Shown here piece by piece: positions 1 through 10,531 of a stretch of 64,000 nucleotides of DNA. The first letter of the stretch is position 1. Every line of letters begins with the position of its first letter. Location of the stretch: contig CM064560.1 in NCBI GenBank assembly GCA_032716605.1, positions 15,890,966 to 15,954,965 on the forward strand, written 5' to 3'. The translations under genes and the position numbers were made by a program. Under the pieces are notes generated by a model. The model searched no databases. It was not told the DNA's origin and saw only the letters and a program-made list of their open reading frames with translations. This DNA is from Paralithodes platypus. Its lineage: Eukaryota > Arthropoda > Malacostraca > Decapoda > Lithodidae.

Positions 1-126
1 AAGAAACATGTCCATAGTCCAACATCACCACATTTACTGTTTTAGTCATTCTCTTCCTCTGTAAAGAAACATGTCCACAGTCCAACATCACCACATTTAC
101 TGTTTTAGTCATTCTCTTCCTCTGTA
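1..126. repeat. 63-bp tandem duplication
   Basis: Two adjacent copies of a 63-bp unit, at 1-63 and 64-126, differ at about one base (a T/C change near unit position 16). The unit contains no recognisable gene or element. It may be the right end of a longer array, because the window begins inside it. Confidence 0.85.
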
Positions 127-638
127 AACAATGCATGGATTGTTGAATCATAGAGCATACACAGTAGTATCCCTTAGTTTTAAGCACAATTTCGAAGATG
201 CTAATTCTATATTTAACACATGTTTTTTACTAGTTTGGCTTGGAAGAAACTGTAGCTAAATTGTAAAGCAGTAGACAAAGAAAATATAAAAGTAGGGTAT
301 AGATTTAACTTCGTTTTTCACCACTGACCACCTCCTCCCTCTACTTTAAACGCCTGTTAATGTTTGTATTATATTTGTTTTGTGTTATTCCCTTTCAAGA
401 CATCATACTGAATATATAAGATTTCCATGTAAAGTGACAGTCATATAATAATCATGGAGAGTGAATGTCGGTATGGTCAGATTATTGCCGTACTTATGCT
501 GCTAACCATATCTGAATATGGAGTAAAGAGAATAGTTTATCTGGAAATTATCCTTGGGTATTCGGTTTTGGCAACCACTTAACTATTTCATGAATTCAGC
601 CATCAATAATATAATATAGTCAAGTTTCGGATACCACT
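127..638. other. Unclassified AT-rich DNA
   Basis: No long open frame, RNA gene or repeat was recognised between the 63-bp duplication and the satellite that starts at 639. Confidence 0.5.
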
Positions 639-2813
639 GTAACCAGCACATCCAGTGGAATATTCTTCACAGTAGCGCTCTGTGTGGTTTGTACGCCGTG
701 TAACCAGCACATCCAGTGGAATATTCTTCACAGTAGCGCTCTGTGTGGTTTGTACGCCGTGTAACCAGCACATCCAGTGGAATATTCTTCACAGTAGCGG
801 TCTGTGTGGTTTGTACGCCGTGTAACCAGCACATCCAGTGGAATATTCTTCACAGTAGCGCTCTGTGTGGTTTGTACGCCGTGTAACCAGCACATCCAGT
901 GGAATATTCTTCACAGTAGCGCTCTGTGTGGTTTGTACGCCGTGTAACCAGCACATCCAGTGTAATATTCTTCACAGTAGCGCTCTGTGTGGTTTGTACG
1001 CGTGTAACCAGCACATCCAGTGGAATATTCTTCACAGTAGCGCTCTGTGTGGTTTGCCGCCGTGTAACCAGCACATCCAGTGGAATATTCTTCACAGTAG
1101 CGCTCTGTGTGGTTTGTACGCCGTGTAACCAGCACATCCAGTGGAATATTCTTCACAGTAGCGCTCTGTGTGGTTTGTACGCCGTGTAACCAGCACATCC
1201 AGTGGAATATTCTTCACAGTAGCTCTGTGTGGTTTGTACGCCGTGTAACCAGCACATCCAGTGGAATATTCTTCACAGTAGCGCTCTGTGTGGTTTGTAC
1301 GCCGTGTAACCAGCACATCCAGTGGAATATTCTTCACAGTAGCGCTCTGTGTGGTTTGTACGCCGTGTAACCAGCACATCCAGTGGAATATTCTTCACAG
1401 TAGCGGTCTGTGTGGTTTGTACGCCGTGTAACCAGCACATCCAGGGGAATATTCTTCACAGTAGCGGTCTGTGTGGTTTGTACGCCGTGTAACCAGCACA
1501 TCCAGTGGAATATTCTTCACAGTAGCGCTCTGTGTGGTTTGTACGCCGTGTAACCAGCACATCCAGTGGAATATTCTTCACAGTAGCGGTGGTGTGGTTT
1601 GTACGCCGTGTAACCAGCACATCCAGTGGAATATTCTTCACAGTAGCGCTCTGTGTGGTTTGTACGCCGTGTAACCAGCACATCCAGTGGAATATTCTTC
1701 ACAGTAGCGGTCTGTGTGGTTTGTACGCCGTGTAACCAGCACATCCAGGGGAATATTCTCACAGTAGCGCTCTGTGTGGTTTGTACTGTAACCAGCACAT
1801 CCAGTGGAATATTCTTACAGTAGCTCTGTGTGGTTTGTACGCCGTGTAACCAGCACATCCAGTGGAATATTTCACAGTAGCGCTCTGTGTGGTTTGTACG
1901 CCGTGTAACCAGCACATCCAGTGGAATATTCTTCACAGTAGCGGTCTGTGTGGTTTGTACGCCGTGTAACCAGCACATCCAGTGGAATATTCTTCACAGT
2001 AACGCTCTGTGTGGTTTGTACGCCGTGTAACCAGCACATCCAGTGGAATAGTCACAGTAGCGGTCTGTGTGGTTTGTACGCCGTGTAACCAGCACATCCA
2101 GTGGAATTCTTCACAGTAGCGGTCTGTGTGGTTTGTACGCCGTGTAACCACATCCAGTGGAATATTCTTCACAGTAGCTCTCTGTGTGGTTTGTACGCCG
2201 TGTAACCAGCACATCCAGTGGAATATTCTTCACAGTAGCGGTCTGTGTGGTTTGTACGCCGTGTAACCAGCACATCCAGTGGAATATTCTTCACAGTAGC
2301 GGTCTGTGTGGTTTGTACGCCGTGTAACCAGCACATCCAGTGGAATATTCTTCACAGTAGCGGTCTGTGTGGTTTGTACGCGTGTGTAACCAGCACATCC
2401 AGTGGAATATTCTTCACAGTAGCGGTCTGTGTGGTTTGTACGCCGTGTAACCAGCACATCCAGTGGAATATTCTTCACAGTAGCGGTCTGTGTGGTTTGT
2501 ACGCCGTGTAACCAGCACATCCAGTGGAATATTCTTCACAGTAGCGCTCTGTGTGGTTTGTACGCCGTGTAACCAGCACATCCAGTGGAATATTCTTCAC
2601 AGTAGCGGTCTGTGTGGTTTGTACGCCGTGTAACCAGCACATCCAGTGGAATATTCTTCACAGTAGCGCTCTGTGTGGTTTGTACGCCGTGTAACCACCC
2701 ATCCAGTGGAATATTCTTCACAGTAGCGCTCTGTGTGGTTTGTACGCCGTGTAACCAGCACATCCAGTGGAATATTCTTCACAGTAGCGCTCTGTGTGGT
2801 TTGTACGCCGTGT
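639..2813. repeat. 61-bp satellite, about 36 units
   Basis: A head-to-tail array of a 61-bp unit that begins GTAACCAGCACATCCAGTGG and ends GTTTGTACGCCGT. About 36 units were counted by eye. Most are very similar. A recurrent C/G variant occurs in the middle (AGCGCTCTG or AGCGGTCTG), and several units carry 1-9 bp deletions, clustered at 1740-2150. Because 61 leaves remainder 1 modulo 3 and the unit has few stops, overlapping open frames of 67-153 codons appear on both strands with a protein period of 61 residues per three units. They are artefacts: they recur in every register, have no start context and resemble no known protein. The array ends abruptly at 2813. Confidence 0.97.
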
Positions 2814-3598
2814 CGGTGGATTTGTGGTACTGTAGTGGAACTAAGTATGACACAATTTCCATCCCATTCTTGGTCAGAAACCTGCAAATACAGTGACATA
2901 GCAGATGTATTTAATTCATCGGTTATCTCTTAGCATAGAACACAAAGCTCATTACTCAGAAGTCTACACTATTCCTTACAAGTAAAACACATTATACCGG
3001 TAAAGAAGTCAGACTCAGAACAAAAGCTTACTATAAATTAAAGGTGTTTTAAATTAATTATATTTTGTAACCGAATTTTCCAATACAAAATATATAAAAG
3101 TATCATACCGAGCACAACTAATATTTTTAAACTCAAACATTTCTATCAACATTTTCCTGTGCTTAAATAATGCCATAGTTACATATCGAATTATATGTAA
3201 CAAGAACAACTACGAATACCGTAGTATAACAAAGCCTGCCATAACATAAAGGCTGAACATTTACCTTACCTTTGTTCCTCATTATTACTTATAGGCAGGC
3301 AACATATGACAATTAGTCTCCCATACGATTATAGATTATTGATAATGTGAATTCAATATGGTATCAGCCATACAAAGGAACATTGCTATGACCAATATTC
3401 ATATTAGTCAATAGCCGCTATCATGTCAGTGCACACAATTATTCCATTGAAATACAACAATCAATATTTGTTTTAGTAATATATTTTCCAGTCGAAAAAT
3501 AACAAATATGTAATCTGGCCATCACGGAAGCTAAGTTTTGTCTCGCGAGGTAAGGTAACTACACCTGGTGATGATAGAATATCAACGCCACACTGCAT
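2814..3598. other. AT-rich spacer with weak SINE-like patch
   Basis: No gene recognised. A short stretch near 2834-2866 (core ACTAAGTATGACACAATTTC, then CATCCCA) resembles part of the SINE body at 3970-4000 (ACTAAGTACAGCACAAATTC, then CATCCCA). It may be a relic of the same SINE family or chance similarity. The rest is low-complexity AT-rich sequence. Confidence 0.35.
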
Positions 3599-4080
3599 TT
3601 TTGTTTTTTTCTATATTCCAACTACTCCCTCTCGGGCACTGGCTGATGGCCTTTACACTCTACCGCTGAACTCGGTGAGGCCCGTGAGGTCTTGCTCCAG
3701 TCTAGTGAGTGAGATATGCGAAGACTCACAGCTCGAAGCAACTCCATCTCTGAAGCCGCCTCACCTCTGCGCTTCACAGTCTCATCCCTCAGACTCGGAC
3801 CCTCACTCTCAGAACGCCACCTATTGAGTAATTAACTCACGAGGCATTGCCCCCCTGTAGCATATTTTTGAATATGGGAATAATCATACAATGCTATTTA
3901 ATCAGGGAACAAGGAGGGTATTTTTTGTTTTGGCATTTCGGTGTGCTATGGTAATGCACTGAAACTAAGTACAGCACAAATTCCATCCCACTAATATCTT
4001 CCCATTGACATATTGGGATTCGAACCCGCGTCCATTGAATTACCAGTCCAGTGGCAAGACCACTCCGCCACACCTCCCCT
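3599..4080 (-). mobile_element. tRNA-headed SINE, copy 1
   Basis: Read on the minus strand, the element starts at 4080 with a tRNA-like head: a box A-like TGGCGGAGTGG and a perfect box B GGTTCGAATCC (around 4012-4022). About 400 bp of body follow, and the end is an A-rich tail (T-rich on the plus strand, 3599-3612). The anticodon arm resembles a serine-type tRNA (ACTGGTAAT), but there is no proper variable arm, so this is a pol III-derived SINE head and not a tRNA gene. A second copy of the same element lies at 22013-24423, which confirms a dispersed family about 480 bp long. No clear target-site duplication was found. A 67-codon open frame over the head is spurious. Confidence 0.8.
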
Positions 4081-4554
4081 CGGATGCCATAGTCCACTCA
4101 GAAGAAATAGTAAACCACTTATAATATTATTTATTTTATGCAATTATAATTAGCTGGATTTATTTTTGGATAGCGCATATTTTTCAATGTATAGTAAATA
4201 TAGTTTTGTAGCTGGTGAATAAACAATTATATTCATACATTAATTTTCTTTCAGGAAATTACAAACCTTATCAAAACTTAGTAATGATAAACTAAAACAA
4301 ACTGTATATGTGTAAGTTGTTACGGCACCAGTAATACCAAACATGGAGTATTGGAACAAATTAAACTTGAAAAGAAACAGTCATTGCACTAAAAACACTC
4401 AAATGATAGGACAGGTAACAAGCATACCTATTAGTGAATAACTCTTAGGCTGTCCAGGGAGTGTTCAAATGTTCAGCGACATTGTGTACAGTATATAGTT
4501 TTATCCTGACACCGATTAAGATAGAGGAAAGGTGGACAGAGAAAACAGGAATAT
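4081..4554. other. Unclassified AT-rich DNA
   Basis: No gene or repeat was recognised in this stretch. Confidence 0.4.
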
Positions 4555-4561
4555 TGAGAGA

Positions 4562-4600
<39 letters not shown>
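4555..4600. repeat. (GA)n microsatellite
   Basis: Nearly pure GA dinucleotide tract with a few AAAG interruptions at its left edge. It creates an apparent Leu-Ser-rich open frame on the minus strand that should be ignored. Confidence 0.95.
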
Positions 4601-4602
<2 letters not shown>

Positions 4603-5046
4603 AGTAAATAAAGCCAGTGAGAGTTAAGACAGTTAGGGAGGCAGGTCATGTCCAGCTGACTCCAACACTCGTCTCTCAATATAATCTTTATCAATATAAC
4701 CTTTCGTCAACAAAAATTCCCCTCTGGCCAGGTACGTGAACGACTTCGGTGTGCAGAGCAACCCAGCTGAATAAGCGGGTCTTTCATTACTGTTTAAATT
4801 TGTTCCTGCATCGAAAACGAAGCCTTATTACTTAAGAACATAAGAACATAAGAAAATGGGAGTCTGCAGAAAGCCGATTGGCCTAAGCAAGGCAGATCCC
4901 TGTCCCACACAACCCCAATTACAAAACCCAATTATAGGCTCAACACTCTAATACCCTGAGGATCATCTTACCAAAACGGTTAGAGATTAACGCAGGATTA
5001 CGGGGGTCTGCAGAGCGCTGATTGGCCCAACCCTGCTGATCCCCCT

Positions 5047-6549
5047 TCACACCCAACCCTTCTCGTCCATATGCTTATCCAATTTTATCTTAAAGCTCCC
5101 TATCGTTTTTAATCCCACTATAGCACTTGGTAGTCCATTCCACCCATCTACAACTCTGTTACCAAACCAATATTTGCCTATATCTTTTCTGAAACGAAAT
5201 TTATCTAATTTGAAACCATTGGTAAGAGTTCTTTCGCTATCACTGAGCTTTAGTACATTTGTCATGTCCCCTTTGTTAATCCCACTAACCCCCTTGAACA
5301 CCTCTATCATATCCCCTCTAACTCTGCGTCTCTCTAACGAATGTAAGCCTAATTTCTTCAACCTTTCTTTATACGGAAGATTTCTAATATTATGGATCAT
5401 TTTTGTCATTCTACGTTGTACTCTCTCCAATGAATCTATGTCCATTCTGTAATAAGGACACCAAAATTGAACAGCATAATCCATATGGGGTCTCACTAAT
5501 GACAAGTAAAGTTTTAAGATAACATCAGCAGTTCTGTTACTCACACTCCTTGAGATGAACCCGAGAATCCTGTTTGCCTTGTTTCGAACGCTTATACACT
5601 GTTGTCTAGGCTTCAAATCATTGCTAACAAACACACCTAGATCTTTCTCACAATTCGAGTTTTCTAATTCCACATTAGCTAGTTTATATTTAACATTTGT
5701 ATGCATCTTCCCTATCTTTAATACCTTGCATTTGTCAATGTTAAACTTCATCTGCCAATTTACTGACCATTCGTGTAAGGTATCTAGATCCCTTTGGAGG
5801 CACTCTATATCTCTATCTGAATCAATTGTTCTCCCCATTTTGGTATCGTCTGCAAATTTACTTATCCTACTAGTTATACCTAAATCAAGGTCATTATGTA
5901 TATAACAAACAACAGAGGACCTAATACAGATCCCTGGGGAACACCACTTTTGACTGCTCCCCATTCTGACTTCGTACCATTTATGCTGACTCTCTGCTTC
6001 CTACCAATTAGCCATGACCTAATCCATCCCAACAACGCCCCACCTATTCCATGCGCCTCAACCTTTCTCATCAATCTCTCATGGGGGACTCTGTCGAAAG
6101 CTTTACTGAAATCTAAATATATTATATCATATGACTTGTCATTATCTACTGCTTCATATACCTCTGAGAAAAAACTAAGCAAATTAGTAAGGCAAGAACG
6201 TCCCTGAGTGAATCCATGCTGAGAAGAATTTATTAAATTAAATGTATCTAAGTGGTTTCTAATTTTACTAGCAATAATTGACTCTAGTAGCTTTCCTATG
6301 ATTGATGTAAGACTAATGGGACGGTAATTGGATGCTATTGATTTGTCACCTTTTTTGAAGATCGGAACTACGTTTGCAAGCTTCAAAGCTTCTGGAACTA
6401 TACCAGTCTCCAATGACTTGTTAAATAAAAATGTTAATGGGTAACTTAACTCATCCCTACATTCTTTTAATACTCTAGCATATACCTCATCAGGACCAGG
6501 CGATTTATGAGGTTTCAGTCTGTCAATTTCCTTAAGCACATCATTTCTA
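5047..6549 (-). pseudogene. LINE X ORF2, reverse transcriptase and C-terminal part
   Basis: Minus-strand continuation of X ORF2 beyond the nested insertion. Visible motifs, in order: the KSPGPDEVYARVLKE motif, IFKKGDKSIASNYRPISLT, QHGFTQGRSCLTNLL, DIIYLDFSKAFDRVPH, GVPQGSVLGPLL and the catalytic SKFADDTK. A long CR1-type C-terminal region follows (MDYAVQFWCPYYRMD) and the protein ends at 5047. A single-base loss near 5896, just after the GVPQGS block, breaks the frame, so the region appears as two overlapping open frames. The protein would copy the element's own RNA into DNA at the target site. Copy D, which lacks this frameshift, shows the intended reading. Confidence 0.9.
6543..6549. repeat. 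Target-site duplication of LINE B, left copy
   Basis: ATTTCTA here matches ATTTCTA at 9950-9956 on the other side of LINE B. The uninterrupted site can be read in copy D near 15432-15438, which shows that a single copy existed before insertion. Confidence 0.85.
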
Positions 6550-6661
6550 ATTTTACTAGCAATAATTGACTCTAGTAGCTTTCCTATGATTGATGTAAGA
6601 CTAATGGGACGGTAATTGGATGCTATTGATTTGTCACCTTTTTTGAAGATCGGAACTACGT
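6544..6661 (-). repeat. 118-bp copy of LINE X reverse-transcriptase DNA at the 5' end of LINE B
   Basis: Bases 6544-6661 are identical by eye to 6256-6373 in LINE X, offset 288 bp and in the same (minus) orientation. They are not identical to the equivalent part of LINE B itself (8425-8530, opposite strand), which has several substitutions. The shared stretch begins at TTTCTA, which also ends the target-site duplication. It therefore looks like DNA copied from the neighbouring target element when B's 5' end was joined, using TTTCTA as microhomology. Confidence 0.8.
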
Positions 6662-6919
6662 GTGTACCTGGGTGTACGCGTGTACCTGGGTGTGTAAGTA
6701 AAATACTGTCTCCATATGGAGCAGGTACTTCATGTGACAAACCAGTGAGTAAAATAGAAATAATCAGTCAAGATAGTGCGGATATAGTGATGTGTAATAG
6801 TAGTATCGATAACACTACACATGTAACTGATAGTAAAGATGAGAATACTGATAGAGTAGAATTTCCGTCTAGAGCTAGTAGTTCAACAGGAAATAATAAG
6901 TTAGCTAAAACACAATAGA

Positions 6920-7840
6920 AAATTAGTTGCAAATAAAAGTAATAGGTTGAGGGTATATTATACAAATTGTAGGAGTTTATGTAACAAAATGAACGAACTT
7001 AGAGCACTCGTTAGCACAGAAAATATAGACATAATAGCGCTAACTGAAACGTGGATTAATACAGAATCTAGGCATTTTTTAGCAGAATTTGATATTCCAG
7101 GATATAGTTTGTTTAAATATGACCGAACAAGTAGGAGGGGCGGGGGTATAGCAGTGTTTGTCAGGAGTACATTAAAAAGCTGTATTAAATCAGGTATTAG
7201 ACTAAATAATGATAATGAAAGTGTTTGGGTAGAGGTTAACGAAGGTAGTGAGACCATAGTTATTGGAGTTATATATAGACCGCCTAATATGAGTAGAAAT
7301 GGCGGAAAATCGTTATGGGAGGAAATTAAAATAGCATCAAGGTTTAGCAATGTGTGCATTATGGGGGATTTTAATTTTCCGAACATTGATTGGCAGCACC
7401 AAATAGGCGACTCCGATTCAGTAGAGTTTATAGAGGTAGTACAAGATAGTTTTTTATTTCAATTCATAGATACGCCGACTAGAGGTATTAATATTCTTGA
7501 TTTAGTTTTCAGTAACAATGAACATATGATAAATAATGTAGAGATTGGTGACCACCTAGGAAATAGCGATCATAAATCTATTTATTTTAATATACAATGG
7601 ACAGGGAATGCTAAAGAGAATACGACACTTATCCCAGATTTCAGAAAAGCCGATTATGGTGGGCTAAGAAGAGACTTAAGGGTGGACCCTATTGTTAAGC
7701 GATTAAGTCAGGATATGCCAGAGTTAAACTTGCCACCTACATATAACCAGTTTATTGCTTCACTCCACAATGCTCAAAATAAATATATCCCTAAAAGAAG
7801 ATTTAGATCGACGCAGAACCAACCAAAATGGATGGACTAA
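6920..7840 (+). pseudogene. LINE B ORF2, AP-like endonuclease domain
   Basis: An open frame of about 300 codons with the motifs of an apurinic-type endonuclease of non-LTR elements: YYTNCRSLCNKMNELRAL at the N terminus, the metal-binding glutamate in LTETWIN, RRGGGIAVFV, VIGVIYRPPN, the GDFNFPNIDW block and GNSDHKSIYF near the end. This domain would nick the target DNA to prime reverse transcription. The stop at 7840 comes from one extra base just after PKWM. The reading continues in another frame (7755-8099). Confidence 0.9.
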
Positions 7841-9736
7841 TAAGCTAATAGATCTTATAGGAAAAAAGAAAGGAATATATCGAAAAATAAAGAAAGGTGA
7901 CAATCATTTACGTATATACTATCAGACTCTATCAAGACAGGTCAAAAAGGAAATCAGGAAAGCAAAAAGAAATTATGAAATAAGGATAGCCAGCGACTCA
8001 AAAAATAACCCTAAAGCTTTTTACCAACTATATAAATCTAAAGTTAGAGATGTAATAGGCCCCCTAAAAACTTCAATAGGAGAAATAACAGAAAAATGAT
8101 TTAGAAATGTGCAGTACATTAAATAGTCAGTTTCTTTCCGTTTTCACTAATGAAAATTTGGCACAGATTCCAGAAGTCAATATGGTATATAGTGATAGTA
8201 TAGAAAATATGTTAAGTACAGTTAGTATAAGTAGAAATGATGTGCTTAAGGAAATTGACAGACTGAAACCTCAAAAATCGCCTGGTCCTGACGAGGTATA
8301 TGCTAGAGTATTAAAAGAATGCAGAGATGAGTTAAGTAGTCCATTAGCATTTATATTTAACAAGTCATTAGGAAACAGGTTTAGTTCCAGAAGCTTGGAA
8401 GCTTGCAAATGTAGTTCCGATCTTCAAAAAAGGTGATAAATCGATAGCATCCAATTACCGTCCCATTAGTCTCACATCAATCATAGGAAAGTTGCTAGAG
8501 TCTATTATTGCTAGGAAAATTAGAAGCCACTTAGTAAAATTTAACTTAATAAATTCTTCTCAGCATGGATTCACTCAGGGACGTTCGTGCCTTACTAATT
8601 TGCTTAGCTTTTTCTCAGAGGTATATGAAGCAGTAGATAGTGACAAGTCATATGATATTATATATTTAGATTTCAGTAAAGCTTTCGACAGAGTCCCTCA
8701 TGAGAGATTGATGAGAAAGGTTGAGGCACATGGAATAGGAGGGTCGTTGTTGGGATGGATTAGGTCATGGCTAATTGGTAGGAAACAGAGAGTCAGCATA
8801 AATGGTACCAAGTCAGAGTGGGGAGCAGTCAAAAGTGGTGTCCCCCAGGGATCGGTATTATGTCCCCTGTTGTTTCTTATATACATAAATGACCTAGATT
8901 TAGGTATAACTAGTAGGATAAGTAAATTCGCAGACGATACTAAAATGGGGAGATCAATTGATTCAGATAGCGATATAGAGTGCCTCCAAAGGGATCTAGA
9001 TACCTTACATGAATGGTCAGTAAATTGGCAGATGAAGTTTAACATTGACAAATGCAAGGTATTAAAGATAGGGAAGATGCAAACAAATGTTAAATATAAA
9101 CTAGCTAATTTAGAATTAGAAAATTCAGACTGCGAGAAAGATCTAGGTGTGTTTGTTAGCAATGATTTGAAGCCTAGAAAACAGTGTATAAGCGTTCGTA
9201 ATAAGGCAAACAGGATTCTCGGGTTCATCTCTAGGAGTGTGAGTAACAGAACTGCTGATGTTATCTTAAAACTTTACTTGTCATTAGTGAGACCCCATAT
9301 GGATTATGCTGTCCAATTTTGGTGTCCTTATTACAGAATGGACATAGATTCATTGGAGAGAATTCAGCGTAGAATGACAAAAATGATCCATAATATTAGA
9401 AATTTTCCGTATGAAGAAAGGTTGAAGAAATTAGGTTTACATTCGTTAGAGAGACGCAGAGTTAGAGGGGATATGATAGAGGTGTTCAAGTGGGTTAGTG
9501 GGATTAACAAAGGGGACATGACAAATGTACTAAAGCTCAGTGATAGCGAAAGAACTCGTACCAATGGTTTCAAATTAGATAAATTTCGTTTCAGAAAAGA
9601 TATAGGCAAATATTGGTTTGGTAACAGAGTTGTAGATGGGTGGAATAGGCTACCAAGTGATATAGTGGGATCAAGAACGATAGGGAGCTTTAAGAAAAAA
9701 TTGGATAAGCATATGGACGAGAAGGGTTGGGTGTGA
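7841..9736 (+). pseudogene. LINE B ORF2, linker, reverse transcriptase and C-terminal part
   Basis: Continuation of ORF2 in three consecutive frames: linker to 8099, then 8107-8436, then 8492-9736. The frames are separated by single-base insertions, one in an A-run (GAAAAATG, near 8092) and one near 8370. The 414-codon final frame carries QHGFTQGRSCLTNLL, YLDFSKAFDRVPH, GVPQGSVLCPLLFLIYINDL and KFADDTK, followed by a CR1-type tail ending KHMDEKGWV at 9736. The catalytic aspartates are intact, but the frame is not. Confidence 0.9.
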
Positions 9737-9740
9737 AGGG

Positions 9741-9949
9741 GGATCAGCCGGGTTGGGCCAATCAGCGCTCTGCAGACCCCCGTAATCCTGCGTTAATCTC
9801 TAACCGGTTTGGTAAGATGATCCTCAGGGTATTAGAGTGTTGAGCCTATAATTGGGCTTTGTAATTGGGGTTGTGTGGGACAGGGATCTGCCTTGCTTAG
9901 GCCAATCGGCTTTCTGCAGACTCCCATTTTCTTATGTTCTTATGTTCTT
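9741..9949 (+). promoter_or_regulatory. LINE B 3' UTR with duplicated 44-bp motif and octamer tail
   Basis: The 3' UTR contains two related blocks, 9741-9784 and 9884-9927, spaced 143 bp. Each reads GGATC-GCC, then GGCCAATC-GC, then TCTGCAGAC-CCC. The same pair is present in X (4850-5040 region) and D (13740-13935 region), so it is a conserved feature of the family. The element ends in repeats of TTCTTATG. In CR1/L2 elements the 3' UTR end is recognised by the element's reverse transcriptase. That these blocks serve this role is an inference. Confidence 0.6.
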
Positions 9950-9956
9950 ATTTCTA
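9950..9956. repeat. Target-site duplication of LINE B, right copy
   Basis: ATTTCTA directly follows the octamer tail of LINE B and matches 6543-6549. LINE X sequence resumes here. Confidence 0.85.
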
Positions 9957-10531
9957 CTTATAGTAACCGTACTTAACCTATTTTCTATACTATCGCTATA
10001 TACCTTACGGACTTCTGGAAACTGTGCCAAATTTTCATTTGTGAAAACGGAAAGAAATTGACTATTTAATGTACTGCACATTTCTAAATCATTTTCTGTC
10101 ATTTCTCCTATCGAAGTTTTAAGGGGACCAATTACATCTCTAACCTTGGATTTATATAGTTGGTAAAAAGCTTTAGGATTATTTTTTTGAGTCATTGGCA
10201 ACCTTAATTTCATAATTTCTTTTTGCTTTCCTAATATCCTTTTTTACCTGTCTTGATAGATTCTGATAGTAAGCAAGTAGGTGAATTTCGCCTTTTCTAA
10301 TTTTTCTATATATTCCTCTCTTTTGTCCTAGAAGATCTAATAGTCTATTATTCATCCATTTGGGTTGGTTCTGTGTTGATCTAAATTTTCTTTTGGGGAT
10401 GTATTTATTTTGTGCATTGAATACTGACTTGATAAAATTATCGTATGTATCTACCAAGGTTGACGTCTCTTCCTGACTTAAGATGACAGGTGCCTGAGAC
10501 GGGGTACACTCATTTGGACACCTGGATCGAC
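9957..10531 (-). pseudogene. LINE X ORF2, linker between endonuclease and reverse transcriptase
   Basis: Minus-strand linker of X ORF2, recognisable as FIKSVFNAQNKYIPKRKF, QNQPKWMNNRLLDLLG and KAFYQLYKSKVRDVIGPL, matching copy D almost exactly. It is broken by one extra T in a T-run near 10187-10193 and by one missing T near 10526-10530, both relative to D. It stops at the insertion point of LINE B (9957), in the codons for SRN. Confidence 0.85.

Larger units (their letters stand above)
6550..9949 (+). mobile_element. CR1-like LINE 'B', nested inside LINE X
   Basis: Plus-strand LINE related to X and D but more diverged. The insertion starts with the 112-bp templated segment (6550-6661). A short stretch with an imperfect direct repeat (GTGTACCTGGGTGT, 6662-6697) follows. 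Then come the end of an ORF1/ORF2 linker, the endonuclease, the reverse transcriptase, the 3' UTR and an octamer tail ending at 9949. It is flanked by the 7-bp duplication ATTTCTA. ORF1 is missing, so the copy is 5'-truncated. At least three single-base insertions (near 7838, 8092 and 8370) break ORF2, so it is dead. Confidence 0.9.

Noticed and set aside
639..2813. Possible CRISPR array
   Set aside because: Units are joined directly with no unique spacers; the whole 61 bp repeats. The sequence is eukaryotic in character.
850..2899. Overlapping open frames of 67-153 codons on both strands
   Set aside because: They lie in the 61-bp satellite, repeat with its period, occur in several registers at once and match no protein.
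4012..4080. A tRNA gene on the minus strand
   Set aside because: It has box A and box B but no proper acceptor or variable arm, is followed by a 400-bp SINE body, and has a second copy with the same body at 24355-24423.
6550..9949. Classical 5' inversion (twin priming) of LINE B
   Set aside because: The inverted 112 bp match the host element X and not B, and B's own version of that region is also present in sense orientation, so it is an added copy and not an inversion.
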